Below are positions 35,437 to 45,800 of a stretch of DNA of 64,000 nt, in pieces. The DNA comes from Mesocentrotus franciscanus. Its lineage: Eukaryota; Echinodermata; Echinoidea; Camarodonta; Strongylocentrotidae. The number at the start of each line of letters is the position of its first letter. The first letter of the stretch is position 1. The stretch lies in the NCBI GenBank assembly GCA_037976565.1, contig CP137673.1, forward strand, positions 1,600,851 to 1,664,850, given 5' to 3'. The notes under the pieces were generated by a model. That model saw only the letters and a list, made by a program, of their open reading frames with translations, did no database searches and was not told the origin of the DNA. The translations under genes were made by a program, and so were the position numbers.

Positions 35437-36341
35437 AGTGACCTGCCAGTGTCACAAAATTATGAGGTATCAAAATATGCTCATCTGACCGTGATTAAAT
35501 GCCTAAAACCACTGAGCTTCCGGGGGCTCTGTCCCTGGATTCCAACTACAGGCCCTAACGCGGGCCCCTGAATGCTTATCTAACGGTAATTTAATGCCTA
35601 AAACCCCTGAGCTTCCGGGGGCTACGCGCCCTGGACCCTACGCCAATTAGTGACCTGCCAGTGTCACAAATATAGGTTATCAAAATATGCTCATCTGACC
35701 GTGATTAAATGCCTAAAACCCCTGAGCTACCAGGGCTCTGCCCTCTGGACCCCACCTAGGCCCTAAAACGGGCCCCTAGATGCTCATCTGACGGTAATTT
35801 AATGCCTAAAACCCCTGAACTTCCGGTGGCTCTGCCCCCTTGACCCCACCAGCGGCCCTAAGGCGGGCCCCTGAATGCTTATCTGACCGTTATAAAATGC
35901 CTAAAACCCTGATCTTCTGGGGGCTCCGCCCCCTGGACCCCACGCCAATTAGTGTCGCCAGTGTCACAAATAAGGTATCAAAATATGCTCATCTGACCGT
36001 AATTAAACGCCTAAAACCCTGGACCCAACCAATGGCCCTAAGTCAGGCCCCTGGATACTCATCTGACAGTAATTTATTGCCTAAAACCCTGAGCTTCCGG
36101 GGCTCTGCCCTGGACCCCACGCCAATTAGTGACCTGCCAGTGTCACAAATAGGGTATCAAAATATGCTCATCTGACCGTAATTAAATGCCTAAAACCCTG
36201 AGCTGGGGCCCCCCTCGACCCCACCAGGGGGCCTACGGCGGGCCCCTGAATGCTCAATGACCGTTATAAAATGCCTCAAATCCCTGAGTTTCAGGAGGCT
36301 CAGCCCCCTGGACCCCACGCCAATTAGTGACCGGCCAGTGT
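35437..36341 (+). repeat. Higher-order satellite array (copy 2)
   Basis: About nine monomers share AAATGCCTAAAACCCCTGAG, CGGTGGCTCTGCCCCC-like and GGGCCC blocks, and alternate the TGCCAGTGTCAC type with the GGGCCCCT types as in copy 1. The array is interrupted at 36,342 by the nested element, and one damaged monomer resumes at 37,584. Confidence 0.85.
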
Positions 36342-36412
36342 CAGGCGCGGATCTACGGGGGTTAGGGTTTAAACCTCCCCTTGGGCCGCCAAAAAAGAAA
36401 AAAACGAAAAAA

Positions 36413-36474
36413 ACGCACACTGGAGAGAAACTTTTCAAGTGCAAATATTGTGAGAAGATATTCAACTCATCTGG
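36413..36474 (+). pseudogene. Captured C2H2 zinc-finger fragment (copy 2)
   Basis: Translated in one frame this gives the C2H2 linker THTGEK followed by LFKCKYCEKIFNSS, i.e. linker, CxxC and aromatic residue of the next finger. It stops being finger-like at the MITE insertion at 36,475. No second half of the finger (His pair) is found. It is host-type zinc-finger code trapped in a transposon. Confidence 0.65.
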
Positions 36475-36787
36475 GGTGTTTCATAAAGCTGTTCGTAAAG
36501 TTACGCATGACTTTACGAATGACCTAAATATGAAAAGCCAAATGGGATGCTCAATCATTTTTAACTGCATCAACTAAAGTTGAACTGTGCAGATGTAGAT
36601 TAACATTCTTATTATAACAAACATTATAAAGTATATTTTTTGCCATAATTTAATTGAGATTATTAGAAATATAGTCACACTTTGTTAAAACATCAGGAAA
36701 AACTTTGGGCATCCTTTCTGGCACTTCATATTCAAGTCGTTCGTAAAGTCATGCGTAACTTTACGAACAGTTTTATCAAACACCCCC
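36475..36787. mobile_element. Foldback MITE with CTGG duplication
   Basis: This 313-bp element has ~45-bp inverted arms (GGTGTTTCATAAAGCTGTTC and its inverse with a few differences), flanked by CTGG (36,471-36,474 and 36,788-36,791). The uninserted version survives in element copy 1 at 2,572-2,575, so both the borders and the 4-bp duplication are shown by direct comparison. Confidence 0.85.
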
Positions 36788-36837
36788 CTGGTAACTTAAC
36801 CAAACACATTATAACTCTGGATATAACTGTGTATTAA

Positions 36838-37560
36838 ACTGTTACTTGATTTAAAAAGACGGTATCATGCACTGCTTTTTATGGCCTCCATTGTGTTAGT
36901 AGATGCCAGGAAAACATCACTTACGGGCCGGGGGGTTCAAAATAGCAACAACAAAAAATCGCCTCGCCACTACGTGGCTCGTGGACGATGCTCTGCATCG
37001 TCATTGGGTCAAACAGATACTGTTAAAAAAGTTACTTGATTTAAAAAGACGTTATCATGCACTGTTTTTATGGTCTCCATTGTGTTAGTAGATGCCAGGA
37101 AAACATCACTTACGGGGGTTCAAAATAGCCCCCAAAAATCGCCTCGCCGCTATGCGGCTCGTGGACGATGCTCTGCAACGTCATTGGGTCAAACTGTTTA
37201 AACTGTTACTTGATTTAAAAGACGTTATCATGCACTGCTTTCTATGGTCTCCATTGTGTTAGTAGATGCCAGGAAAACATCACTTACGGGCCGGGGGTTC
37301 AAAATAGCAACAACAAAAATCGCTTCGCCGCTATGCGGCTCGTGGACGATGCTCCGCATCGTCATTGGGTCAAACTGTTTAAACTGTTACTTGATTTAAA
37401 AAGACGTTATCATGCACTGCTTTTTATGGTCTCCATTGTGTTAGTAGATGCCAGGAAAACATCACTTAATTACGGGGTTCAAAATAGCCACACACAAAAA
37501 TCGCCTCGCCGCTTCGCGGCTAGTGGACGATGCTCCGCATCGTCATTTGGTCAACCCCTT
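36838..37560 (+). repeat. ~180-bp tandem repeat array (copy 2)
   Basis: Four near-complete units start GTTACTTGATTTAAAAAGAC. Each contains GTAGATGCCAGGAAAACATC and two hairpins (e.g. CGCCGCTATGCGGC and GACGATGCTCCGCATCGTC), plus a terminal partial unit. Reverse complement of the 1,853-2,530 array. Confidence 0.85.
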
Positions 37561-37864
37561 GGCAAAAGCTAGATCCGCCCCTGAGTGGCATGAATATGGT
37601 ATCAAAATATGCTCATCTGACCGTAATTAAATGCCAATACCCCTGAGCTTCCGGGGACTCTGCCCTTGACCCCTGCCGGGGCTTTGCCCCTAGACCCCGC
37701 GCCAATTTACACTATACGCTCTACCTGATCGTAAATACTATAGCCTCCCCCCACCCACTTTGAAAAACGTTCAGCGGGGCCTGCATGGTAAGAGTGGGGT
37801 GATGCGGATTTTTTGTCTGCCAGCCCCCCCAAACGTTTTTGCTCATTACGCCACTGTATAACAT

Positions 37865-40800
37865 GAAAAGGAAAAGACATATTTGATTTCTTTAAAAAAA
37901 GACCCACTTCAAACCATAGCAAATAAGTAAGCCTATGCTAGATTCCCATAAAGCCCCTAGCTCCCCCTCCCCCCAATAAAAATCTTAATTCAAACAATAA
38001 TTATAATTATGAAATGATATATGGCTTTTATTTGGTGGAATTGCTTTTTTCATCAATGGTCATCCATTACATAATGTAATTTGCACAGTAGTTTTGTGCC
38101 CTGGCTGTACAGAAAACCTCTATGACAGGCTTGGATCGGTATAGCATTTACCAAACTATTTTGTATCACCTCGATCTTACAAATCTTCTTACAAATTTCC
38201 ACTGAATGAGAGAAAATATTAAAGAGACTAAATTTATTGATCTTATGAATCTGTAAAAGCCTGTGATAGTTGCAAGTTTTAGAGAATCTAACAGAATAAT
38301 TGAACTGACTGAAAGTATGAGATCTTGGAGTGAAATGAATTAATTATAAAGTCCCAATTCAAGTGAGAGTACGTTGGAACGTACGGGTGAGGGAGTGGGT
38401 ATAGGGATCGACAGAGGAGGGGGTGGGGCTGGTTCTCCATTTTATACCCACGCATATTAATTGGTGCAAGATTTAAAGCTGTTCTTATTATAGCTAGTGA
38501 ACCTGACCATATATTTTTGCATTTCTATGCATTTTGTTTGTTTCTAGCTAGAATAATAGGCCTTATTTCTAGACTTATCCAATGTTATAGCTTTATGTAC
38601 AAAAATGTTACTACTGAAGTCATTTTGATGGAAGTTGAAACTCGGCACTTTGTTTTGTGAGGTTGTAGCATCCCGATCATTCCAGAATTTAAAAACTACC
38701 TTGATATTTGCAGGGGCTGGCAGTGGATTTTAAAATTTTTCCCATCCCATTATTTTAAATATATACATGAACAACGCATTGTGGGATAATAAAACACAAT
38801 TACATATTGAATTTCATGAACGTTCCTTTAAGATATATACCACTTTGGAGCATCTCAATGTCATTTTCAAAGATTTCAGTTAGATAACCTGAAACTTGCA
38901 TTTAATACAATATCACACTTAAATCTTTACATATTCTTGGTTGGACTGTAACATGTAATGATCTCTTATCCCCTACATATACATTATGACTTTCAGTATT
39001 AAAACCTGGATGGGCACTGGAATAAGAGCTCAGTCAAATGTTATAGCAGAGTCTCCCTTTTGGGTAATATGTATTTTTCTTTAGCTAACATATAAAAAAA
39101 GATTATGGAATATGAGATCTCTAGATAGAAGATGAAGAGATGAGATAAATGAGTACATGTACAACAACAACAAAAAAAAAAATGGGAAACCAAGCACATA
39201 TATGTAGTAGAATTCTGGGAGAAAAAAATATATAATTTATCCATTTTTATTGGTGAAACAATATACAAACCAATCATGAGCTGATTACAATATCAATTAA
39301 AGTATGAGAGCCTAACAGATTACAGTACATCCGATAGGTGCAATATTTAAAATATTAAACTTATAAGCTCCCAGTGTGCTCAGCTAGGGAATAGATTGTA
39401 TAAGACTAAAGTGAACATATCCTTATTATATCAACTCTGGGTGCAGTAGAGGCATATAAATGATTCAAGCATACATCTCATATCTTTGTGATTAATACTA
39501 TCCATTTATTGAAAGCAAGTCATTTTAAGAGCAGAACTGGCCTGTTTATTATTACCAAAACAAATACTGGACAGCTTTCCATCACTGTATAAATGCAAAT
39601 GAATAATTTAATACCAAATTTTAAGAGCAGAACTGGCCTGTTTAATATTTAATTTAATATCACTGCACATGAATTTAATTAAATACCAAATCATATATAA
39701 ATTGCAATTCATGATATAATGCCTATAAATGTTAAATAATATGCAATTAAGTTATAAACTTGCTATGAAATAGTACATTTGATCAAACTACATGTACCTT
39801 AACATTTGGGGGAAATTCAATCTCTCTTCATATATTTTGTATAATCTAGATTAAGTGTATATATGATTTATATAATTCTTTAGTTCAATACATCTATGTA
39901 CAGCATCCCCAAATATTTTAATATTTCAGAGGGATGGGAACAAAAACAAAACAAATTAGATAAAAAGTATATTAACATGGTGATCAAGTTATTACAAATC
40001 ATATTTACCTTTCGTTATGCTGAAAATAACATGTGTTTCAGATTTAAAGATTTTTTTATTTATCAACACAGAAAATAATCAAATCTGGCAAGTGGATTTT
40101 GTAGGCGTGCAAAGTATGAGTACTATACAACAGTTAAAATCAGTGGTATTGCAGAGGAAATGGTGTCACAGGGGCACTGGACTTACAAAGTGGGTGAGTT
40201 GAATAATAAGAACTAGTCTACATCTATTCTGAGAGCATTTAAAAACAAATCCAATATATGACAAATACACAGGCATACTGGATATATTGTTAGCTGTTTC
40301 TAATGTGACATATCTAGCCTCCATACAAAAAAGTACCAGCACTCAAAGAAAGGGTGCATGAAATTACATCTCTGTTCTTACCAAGAAAGATCTGTAAGAT
40401 AATCATGATTGAGCTAGATAGATCTTTGAATCACAGATTAGTTATTAGCAAATTCATGGAAATGTACAAAGATGACGATGCCACAACATAGTCTAAGTTT
40501 GTTGACCTGAAATGACCTTTGACAGTTTCATTGACTAAGAACTTATACTTTCAAAATTATATTAAAAATTCAAAAACTTAACCTTGGGTTAAGTTTTTGA
40601 TGTTGGCGCCGCCGCCGTCGCCGTCACCGGAAAAGCGGGGCCTATGTCTTGCTTTTTGCTATGCAGTCGAGACAAAAATGAAAGAAAGTAAAATAAAACC
40701 ATCTGCTGCAAAATACATCAAAATCATAATCATATTTGATTCAATTAAGTACTTATGCGAATATGAAGTGAAGTTAACCTGGAGGGCACTTTGTTTGTTT

Positions 40801-42812
40801 AAAATGAAAGCTGAGGAAACATCATTGAATGTTTGAGAAATACCAAATCAACAAATGATAGAAGATTAATTTTTAGAAATCATGAAAAATGAAAATAAAT
40901 TGTGTCTAGCACTCAGTTTAGGCAAGTCAAGATTCACATTCTACAACAATTGATAATAGTTGACAGTACAATAATGCAGGAATAATGATCAAATTATGGA
41001 AGCTGTCTTTAGATACCGATGCACAGGTAGGTCCAGTTCGTTCAAAAATCTTATTAGCAATTTTATCAAAAAACAAAGATCATAGAATCCTAATGTCCAT
41101 TTCAAATAACCCTGCATAAGATTTACAGCAATATTAGATTCACCAGTATTGATCAAAATATTGGGATAATACATGTATTAATTGAAATATACAGCACAAC
41201 AAATATAAAATGTCTACGGTGAAATATATTATATACAAATGCACGCAATCATTATCATACCAGAAAAATTAGGACTGTCTCTATCTTTGGATACAAACAT
41301 TTATTACAATTACAGCAGACATTGAAACACATAAGGTGAATAGTATTAAATACATTATATATTTCATATAGGAACATGTACATACATGTCATTACAAACA
41401 ATACACATTACATGTAAAATCATTCGCTACCACTGAATAAGTGAATATAAGTTTCACTATTAATTGTATGTTGCTTCATCGTGGTTAAGCTACAAAAAGT
41501 TATTGAAATCATGGAAGTAACTCTGAACATATTTCAAAATACACATCTTAAATTACACATTATTCTGTTATCTGTATTAAAAATGTGAGATACAAGCAAT
41601 GTAGATTTTGACCTATTAACAGCATATTGCATTTCAATAATAACTAGTGTATTTATAATTATAAGCCCATCATACTGCTGAAAGGACTATGAATATGTTC
41701 ACTGTTAATTGTTATTAACTTACCATTCTTATACCATTCCAAAAGCAGCATCATAACTGTGATGAGTTGATATATCAAGTACAATATACAGCTGCTTTGT
41801 GCGCTTCAATGAAATAGTGATATGCATCTAAATACAGCATCCAACAAAATTAAAGTACTTACAATTCTTAAAATGTTAAACATCCCAATGTAACTCCTTT
41901 ATGTGCTGTCTGTTTCCATGGATTCAATATGTTGTACTGACATGTATAAGTGTATTACCAAACACCATCTCTATCACTGCTTTATCAAAGGTGTGTGTTT
42001 ACAATACAAATAAAAAGTTACATTCATATATTCAACATTATGTAAGGGGTGTATTCACTGATGTTGGATACTGCACATGTACCAGTATGTATCATAATTT
42101 TCTGTTTTTTTACACTTTTAATTCTGTAGACAGTTTTAACTGCCAACATTTTGATATTGTATGTGATACATTTGGACAAATTAAAGATTGTCTTTATGTT
42201 CAAATTCAAGACAGGTATATGAATGTGAAGTTAAATAACATGGAACAGTACATACATTACTATGGACAATAACAGGTGAACCATAACTATAACAATTGGC
42301 CCATGAAAATACATTTGTGAGAAAATGTTTGAAGACTTAGTGACCCTGTGATGGCCTATTTTCACTAAATAATCCATATTAATATGTATACAGTCATCTT
42401 GCATAAACATGTGTTCATCTTCTCGTACCTAAAGGCTACATCTTTTTTTTTTGTGAAAACTACAAGTACATTTATGGTTAACAGATCATTGGATGCTTCT
42501 GAACGGCCTGAGTGGTCATTGGATGCTTCTGAACGGCCTGAGTGGTCTACCATAGCACACAGGAAATACTGCACAGGTTGGAGGGTAAGAAACATATCAT
42601 GAATTGCCCATGCAAGCAAATAACCCACATGTTTCCAAACACTTTATCGCCAGAACAGACATTCCTGATAAATGTGGAAGACAGTCTATAGAAATCATAA
42701 CGTTGCTCAATATTTCACAGCCATTACATGTAGAGTTGCATGACTCGTATCTGCAGCAGGTTGTTTCCTTTCCAAACGCTATGAGACCCAGATTGTATAG
42801 CCATGTATCTGC
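37865..42812. other. AT-rich intergenic region
   Basis: No coding exon, RNA gene or complete transposon was recognised. The sequence is strongly AT-rich. 39,533-39,545 and 39,619-39,650 repeat TTTTAAGAGCAGAACTGGCC. A GC-rich GCGCCGCCGCCGTCGCCGTC run lies at 40,605-40,624. The CLC 3' untranslated region must begin inside the last part of this interval, but its end was not fixed. Confidence 0.5.
42488..42547. repeat. Perfect 30-bp tandem duplication
   Basis: Two identical adjacent 30-bp units start ATTGGATGCTTCTGAACGG and end GAGTGGTC. Complete identity suggests a recent event. Confidence 0.95.
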
Positions 42813-45800
42813 TCACCTAGCTATGTGCAACTCTTCAATGCCACAGGAGCCTCGATGACTCCAGTAACGATACTTGGCCAAGTCTTTCCTCGTCACCATG
42901 CCCACAACCTGAAAGAAAGCAAGGCAAAAGAATAAATAATTTCACATCACATTATCATCACATGGTGGTTAATCACAGATAAATCCAGCTTTTGGAAGCA
43001 ATGACTTTCAATATTTTATTCTTTTCAGAATACTGGTAAAGCAGAAGAATTGATTATCATGTATCTTACCCACGAATAAGTTATATGACTCTATTCCGCA
43101 TTGTAACTATTAATCAATATTTTAACTGCTTGTCTGCTTGTGAAATTTTCTATTTGTAAATTCATTTTGTAATTTTGTTGTTGTCGTCAATTTCATTATT
43201 TGAAATGTCACTGTCCTTACCGTGTTCTTCTTAGGCTCTGTATGATAAATATAACGATATATTTGAATTTCATATTTGTTTCTTTTATAATATCCAATGG
43301 TAAAAGGTCACCTCATTATATTTTATGTTAATCTCAGGCTAACCAGTCATGAAACATACTTATGATATATATTTATGTCAATTTCCTGGGAAAAATTTGA
43401 ATTATTCATAATGTTACAAAATGAATCATCTGAATTGTTTTTAATGATATTAAAATTGAATGAATTGAGGTTATGTCAAAGTTAAAATTTCATTCACAGA
43501 GTTGAAAGAATCTGCGTTCATACCCTATTCGAATCATCCGTGACTATGACATGCCTTAGACCAAGAGCTCTGAACAGACGGAATAATCTGGGTAAAGATG
43601 TGTCCTGTGAAAGAAACAAAAGAAAGTGAATCTCTGACAATATCAACAACAAAGGCACAGAAATAAGCACATCATTTCCTAATATGCATAGGTTGAATAT
43701 TATTATTATATCACACATGGACAATATGATCTATGGAATATTTAGCAGCTTACAAGTCTAAATGAAGCTTTTTCTGGCATAACATCATGCCTCATATCTA
43801 TATTAAAAATTGTACACATTTATATTACAGGTATGAGATAGAAAAATATAATAATTATAAGAAAAATGGAAAGATTCGCAAATGGTTCATCAACCTCCCA
43901 AATGAAATTCTTAATACCGGTAGATACAATATATGATATATCAATGAGAAAAGCTGATAAGAGAAAGAATAAATTGGGTCTTTGAGACACAAAGGAGTGG
44001 GCTCTCATGGGGAATTCAACACCGTTTTCGGGTGTTTACCCAATAACTGGTGTTTTCAATCACCAAGATTAGCCTTCAGTTTTATGAGCAACAGGCCTTA
44101 TGTAATGCTTTGTATTTCCCATTCCATTCCCAAACACGGTAAAGTCGTTATCTCACTTTTCCCCTCACCCGAAGACTCTCTGAGAGACGGGGTATTTCTT
44201 GATAGGCCTACGGGTTTGCTGTGTGCAGACTTGTACACACATGAATGGTATCTCCACCAAGTCTGGTGGAAATACCATTCATGTTTGAATTATGGCCTTC
44301 TGCACATGGAAACTGACGACCCACTCCCTTTAAAGACAATTGTTCTTCGAAAAAGACAGTTGCTTCAGAAGATTTCAGTGTATATTGGTCTTCTTACCTC
44401 CCTCACACTACACGGACATGGATTTGTGAATGGTCTGAGGTCTAATAAACAGTTATGCCCTAAGTTTGATGTATTGATATGTTAATAATAATAATAATAT
44501 CAGATACTTTCAAAGCGTGCATATCCACCACACAAGGAGCTCAAGGCGCTCCAACATTACCCCGGCTCTACTAGGCTACCTATATATCTCTTACTATTAT
44601 CATCTTTCTTTACCTTCCTAACAGAATACGGAGAAGGATTCATGAATGGTCTGAGGTCTATTTTACAGTCTCCCTCTAACTCTGATATGTTGATATCTCG
44701 TATGTCAGGAAAGCGTGGGTAGGCATCACGGAAGTCTTCAATCTGAAGAAGTACTCGAGGATCTTGACTTGAAGGCCACAAACTAAATGCCTGTATAGAG
44801 AAAGCAAGCAAACATGGACATCTTCAGCTTGCTTCACATACCAACTAAAGTGGAAAATTACATTCCTAATTAGTCGTAATAATAATAATCTGTTCTTGCA
44901 TGTATAGCGCATGACACATCATGATATAACGTTCCTATGCGCTTCCAAAGAGCTTTGGAAATGAATACCCTAGCTTTAGCTCCAGCAGTCGTTATCGGCA
45001 CACAGTGCATTTCAAGGAATAATCCAACCAGGTACCCATTTACCTCACTTGGCTGGAGTGTGGAAAAATGTAGATAAATGTCTTGCCAAAGGACGTTAGT
45101 ATTGTGGCAGGGATGGTAGATGTAAATCATTCATGATGAGGTAACAACAAATCAGCTCTGAGTCAAGATGAAGTAAGACCAGAGGCAGAATTCCCCCCTC
45201 CAACAACTTTTGTTGTGATCAATCAGAGTTTTCAGATTGGAGGGTGTACCCTGCCATTTCCATATTAATGACTGTTATAAGTACAGTTCGCTGACATCAC
45301 ATTGAATCGCATGTATTACGGTTTCATGAAACGATGCATTGGACTCCTGGGGGGTGTTTCACAAAGATCCTAATTTGAACTTATCTCTAAGTTGGACTTG
45401 ACAATTATGGAAAGCCATTAGCATCTTTGAAAATATTTTGCAAAACTTATTTTAAAAGGCATAAAATGTTGATTTATATCATTCATATTTTCTACAATCA
45501 AGGAGATTTCATGTTCTTGATGTGGAATTTATAAAAAGTGTAAAATACTTGAATTTTTGCTTTGGAATATATTTTATTTTAAGGCTACAAATGGCTCTCC
45601 ATAATGTTTAAGTCCAACTTAGAGTTAAGTTCGACTTAGGATCTTTGTGAAACACCCCCCAAGTCTGATCTAAAATATAAGTTTTGCAGAATCTAGTCAC
45701 AACTGAATCTTACAGTGTTCTAACATGTTCCATGTGTCTTTATGGTGGTACATGAAGGAAACATAGAAAGAATTCTTACCTTTTCTTTAAGAAGCACTAT

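Larger units (their letters stand above)
36342..37583 (+). mobile_element. Nested element with 5-bp target duplication
   Basis: The ends are CAGGCGCGGATCTACGGG and, inward from the right, CAGGGGCGGATCTAGC. It is flanked by AGTGT (36,337-36,341) and AGTGG (37,584-37,588). Removing the element rejoins the satellite monomer as CCAGTGT/CACAAATA-type sequence, which confirms the borders. It contains a C2H2 finger scrap, a further inserted MITE and four to five ~180-bp tandem units. The 158-bp element at 7,523 is an internally deleted relative. Confidence 0.75.
34171..37856 (+). mobile_element. Composite hAT-like element, copy 2
   Basis: This 3,686-bp element starts CACTGGCGTACTGGTGG and ends GCTCATTACGCCACTG, with a perfect 8-bp target duplication TATAACAT (34,163-34,170 and 37,857-37,864). 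It is the inverted counterpart of 1,795-4,516. Order: hAT end, ~220 bp unique, Gag-like CCHC ORF with polypurine tail, an internal extra hAT-type end (ACTGGCGTACTGATGG near 35,096), satellite array, nested 1.2-kb element, ~120 bp of satellite remnant, hAT end. There is no transposase. It lies about 200 bp upstream of the eIF3D ATG, so it occupies what should be the gene's proximal upstream region. Confidence 0.9.

Noticed and set aside
36903..37630. Short frames with a recurring MPGKHH...VDDAPHRHW peptide
   Set aside because: They translate the ~180-bp tandem repeat and its hairpins. Indels break the frame between units.
1795..37856. One large inverted segmental duplication
   Set aside because: Similarity stops exactly at the hAT-type ends, and each copy has its own different 8-bp target duplication.
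42024..42272. Coding exon of the CLC gene downstream of the stop
   Set aside because: The stop at 42,813 ends a full-length CBS2, and the frames here are AT-rich with no similarity.
43982..44485. 167-codon plus-strand frame
   Set aside because: It runs across a candidate MITE, a perfect hairpin and the antisense of the decayed exon 18 copy. No domain was seen.
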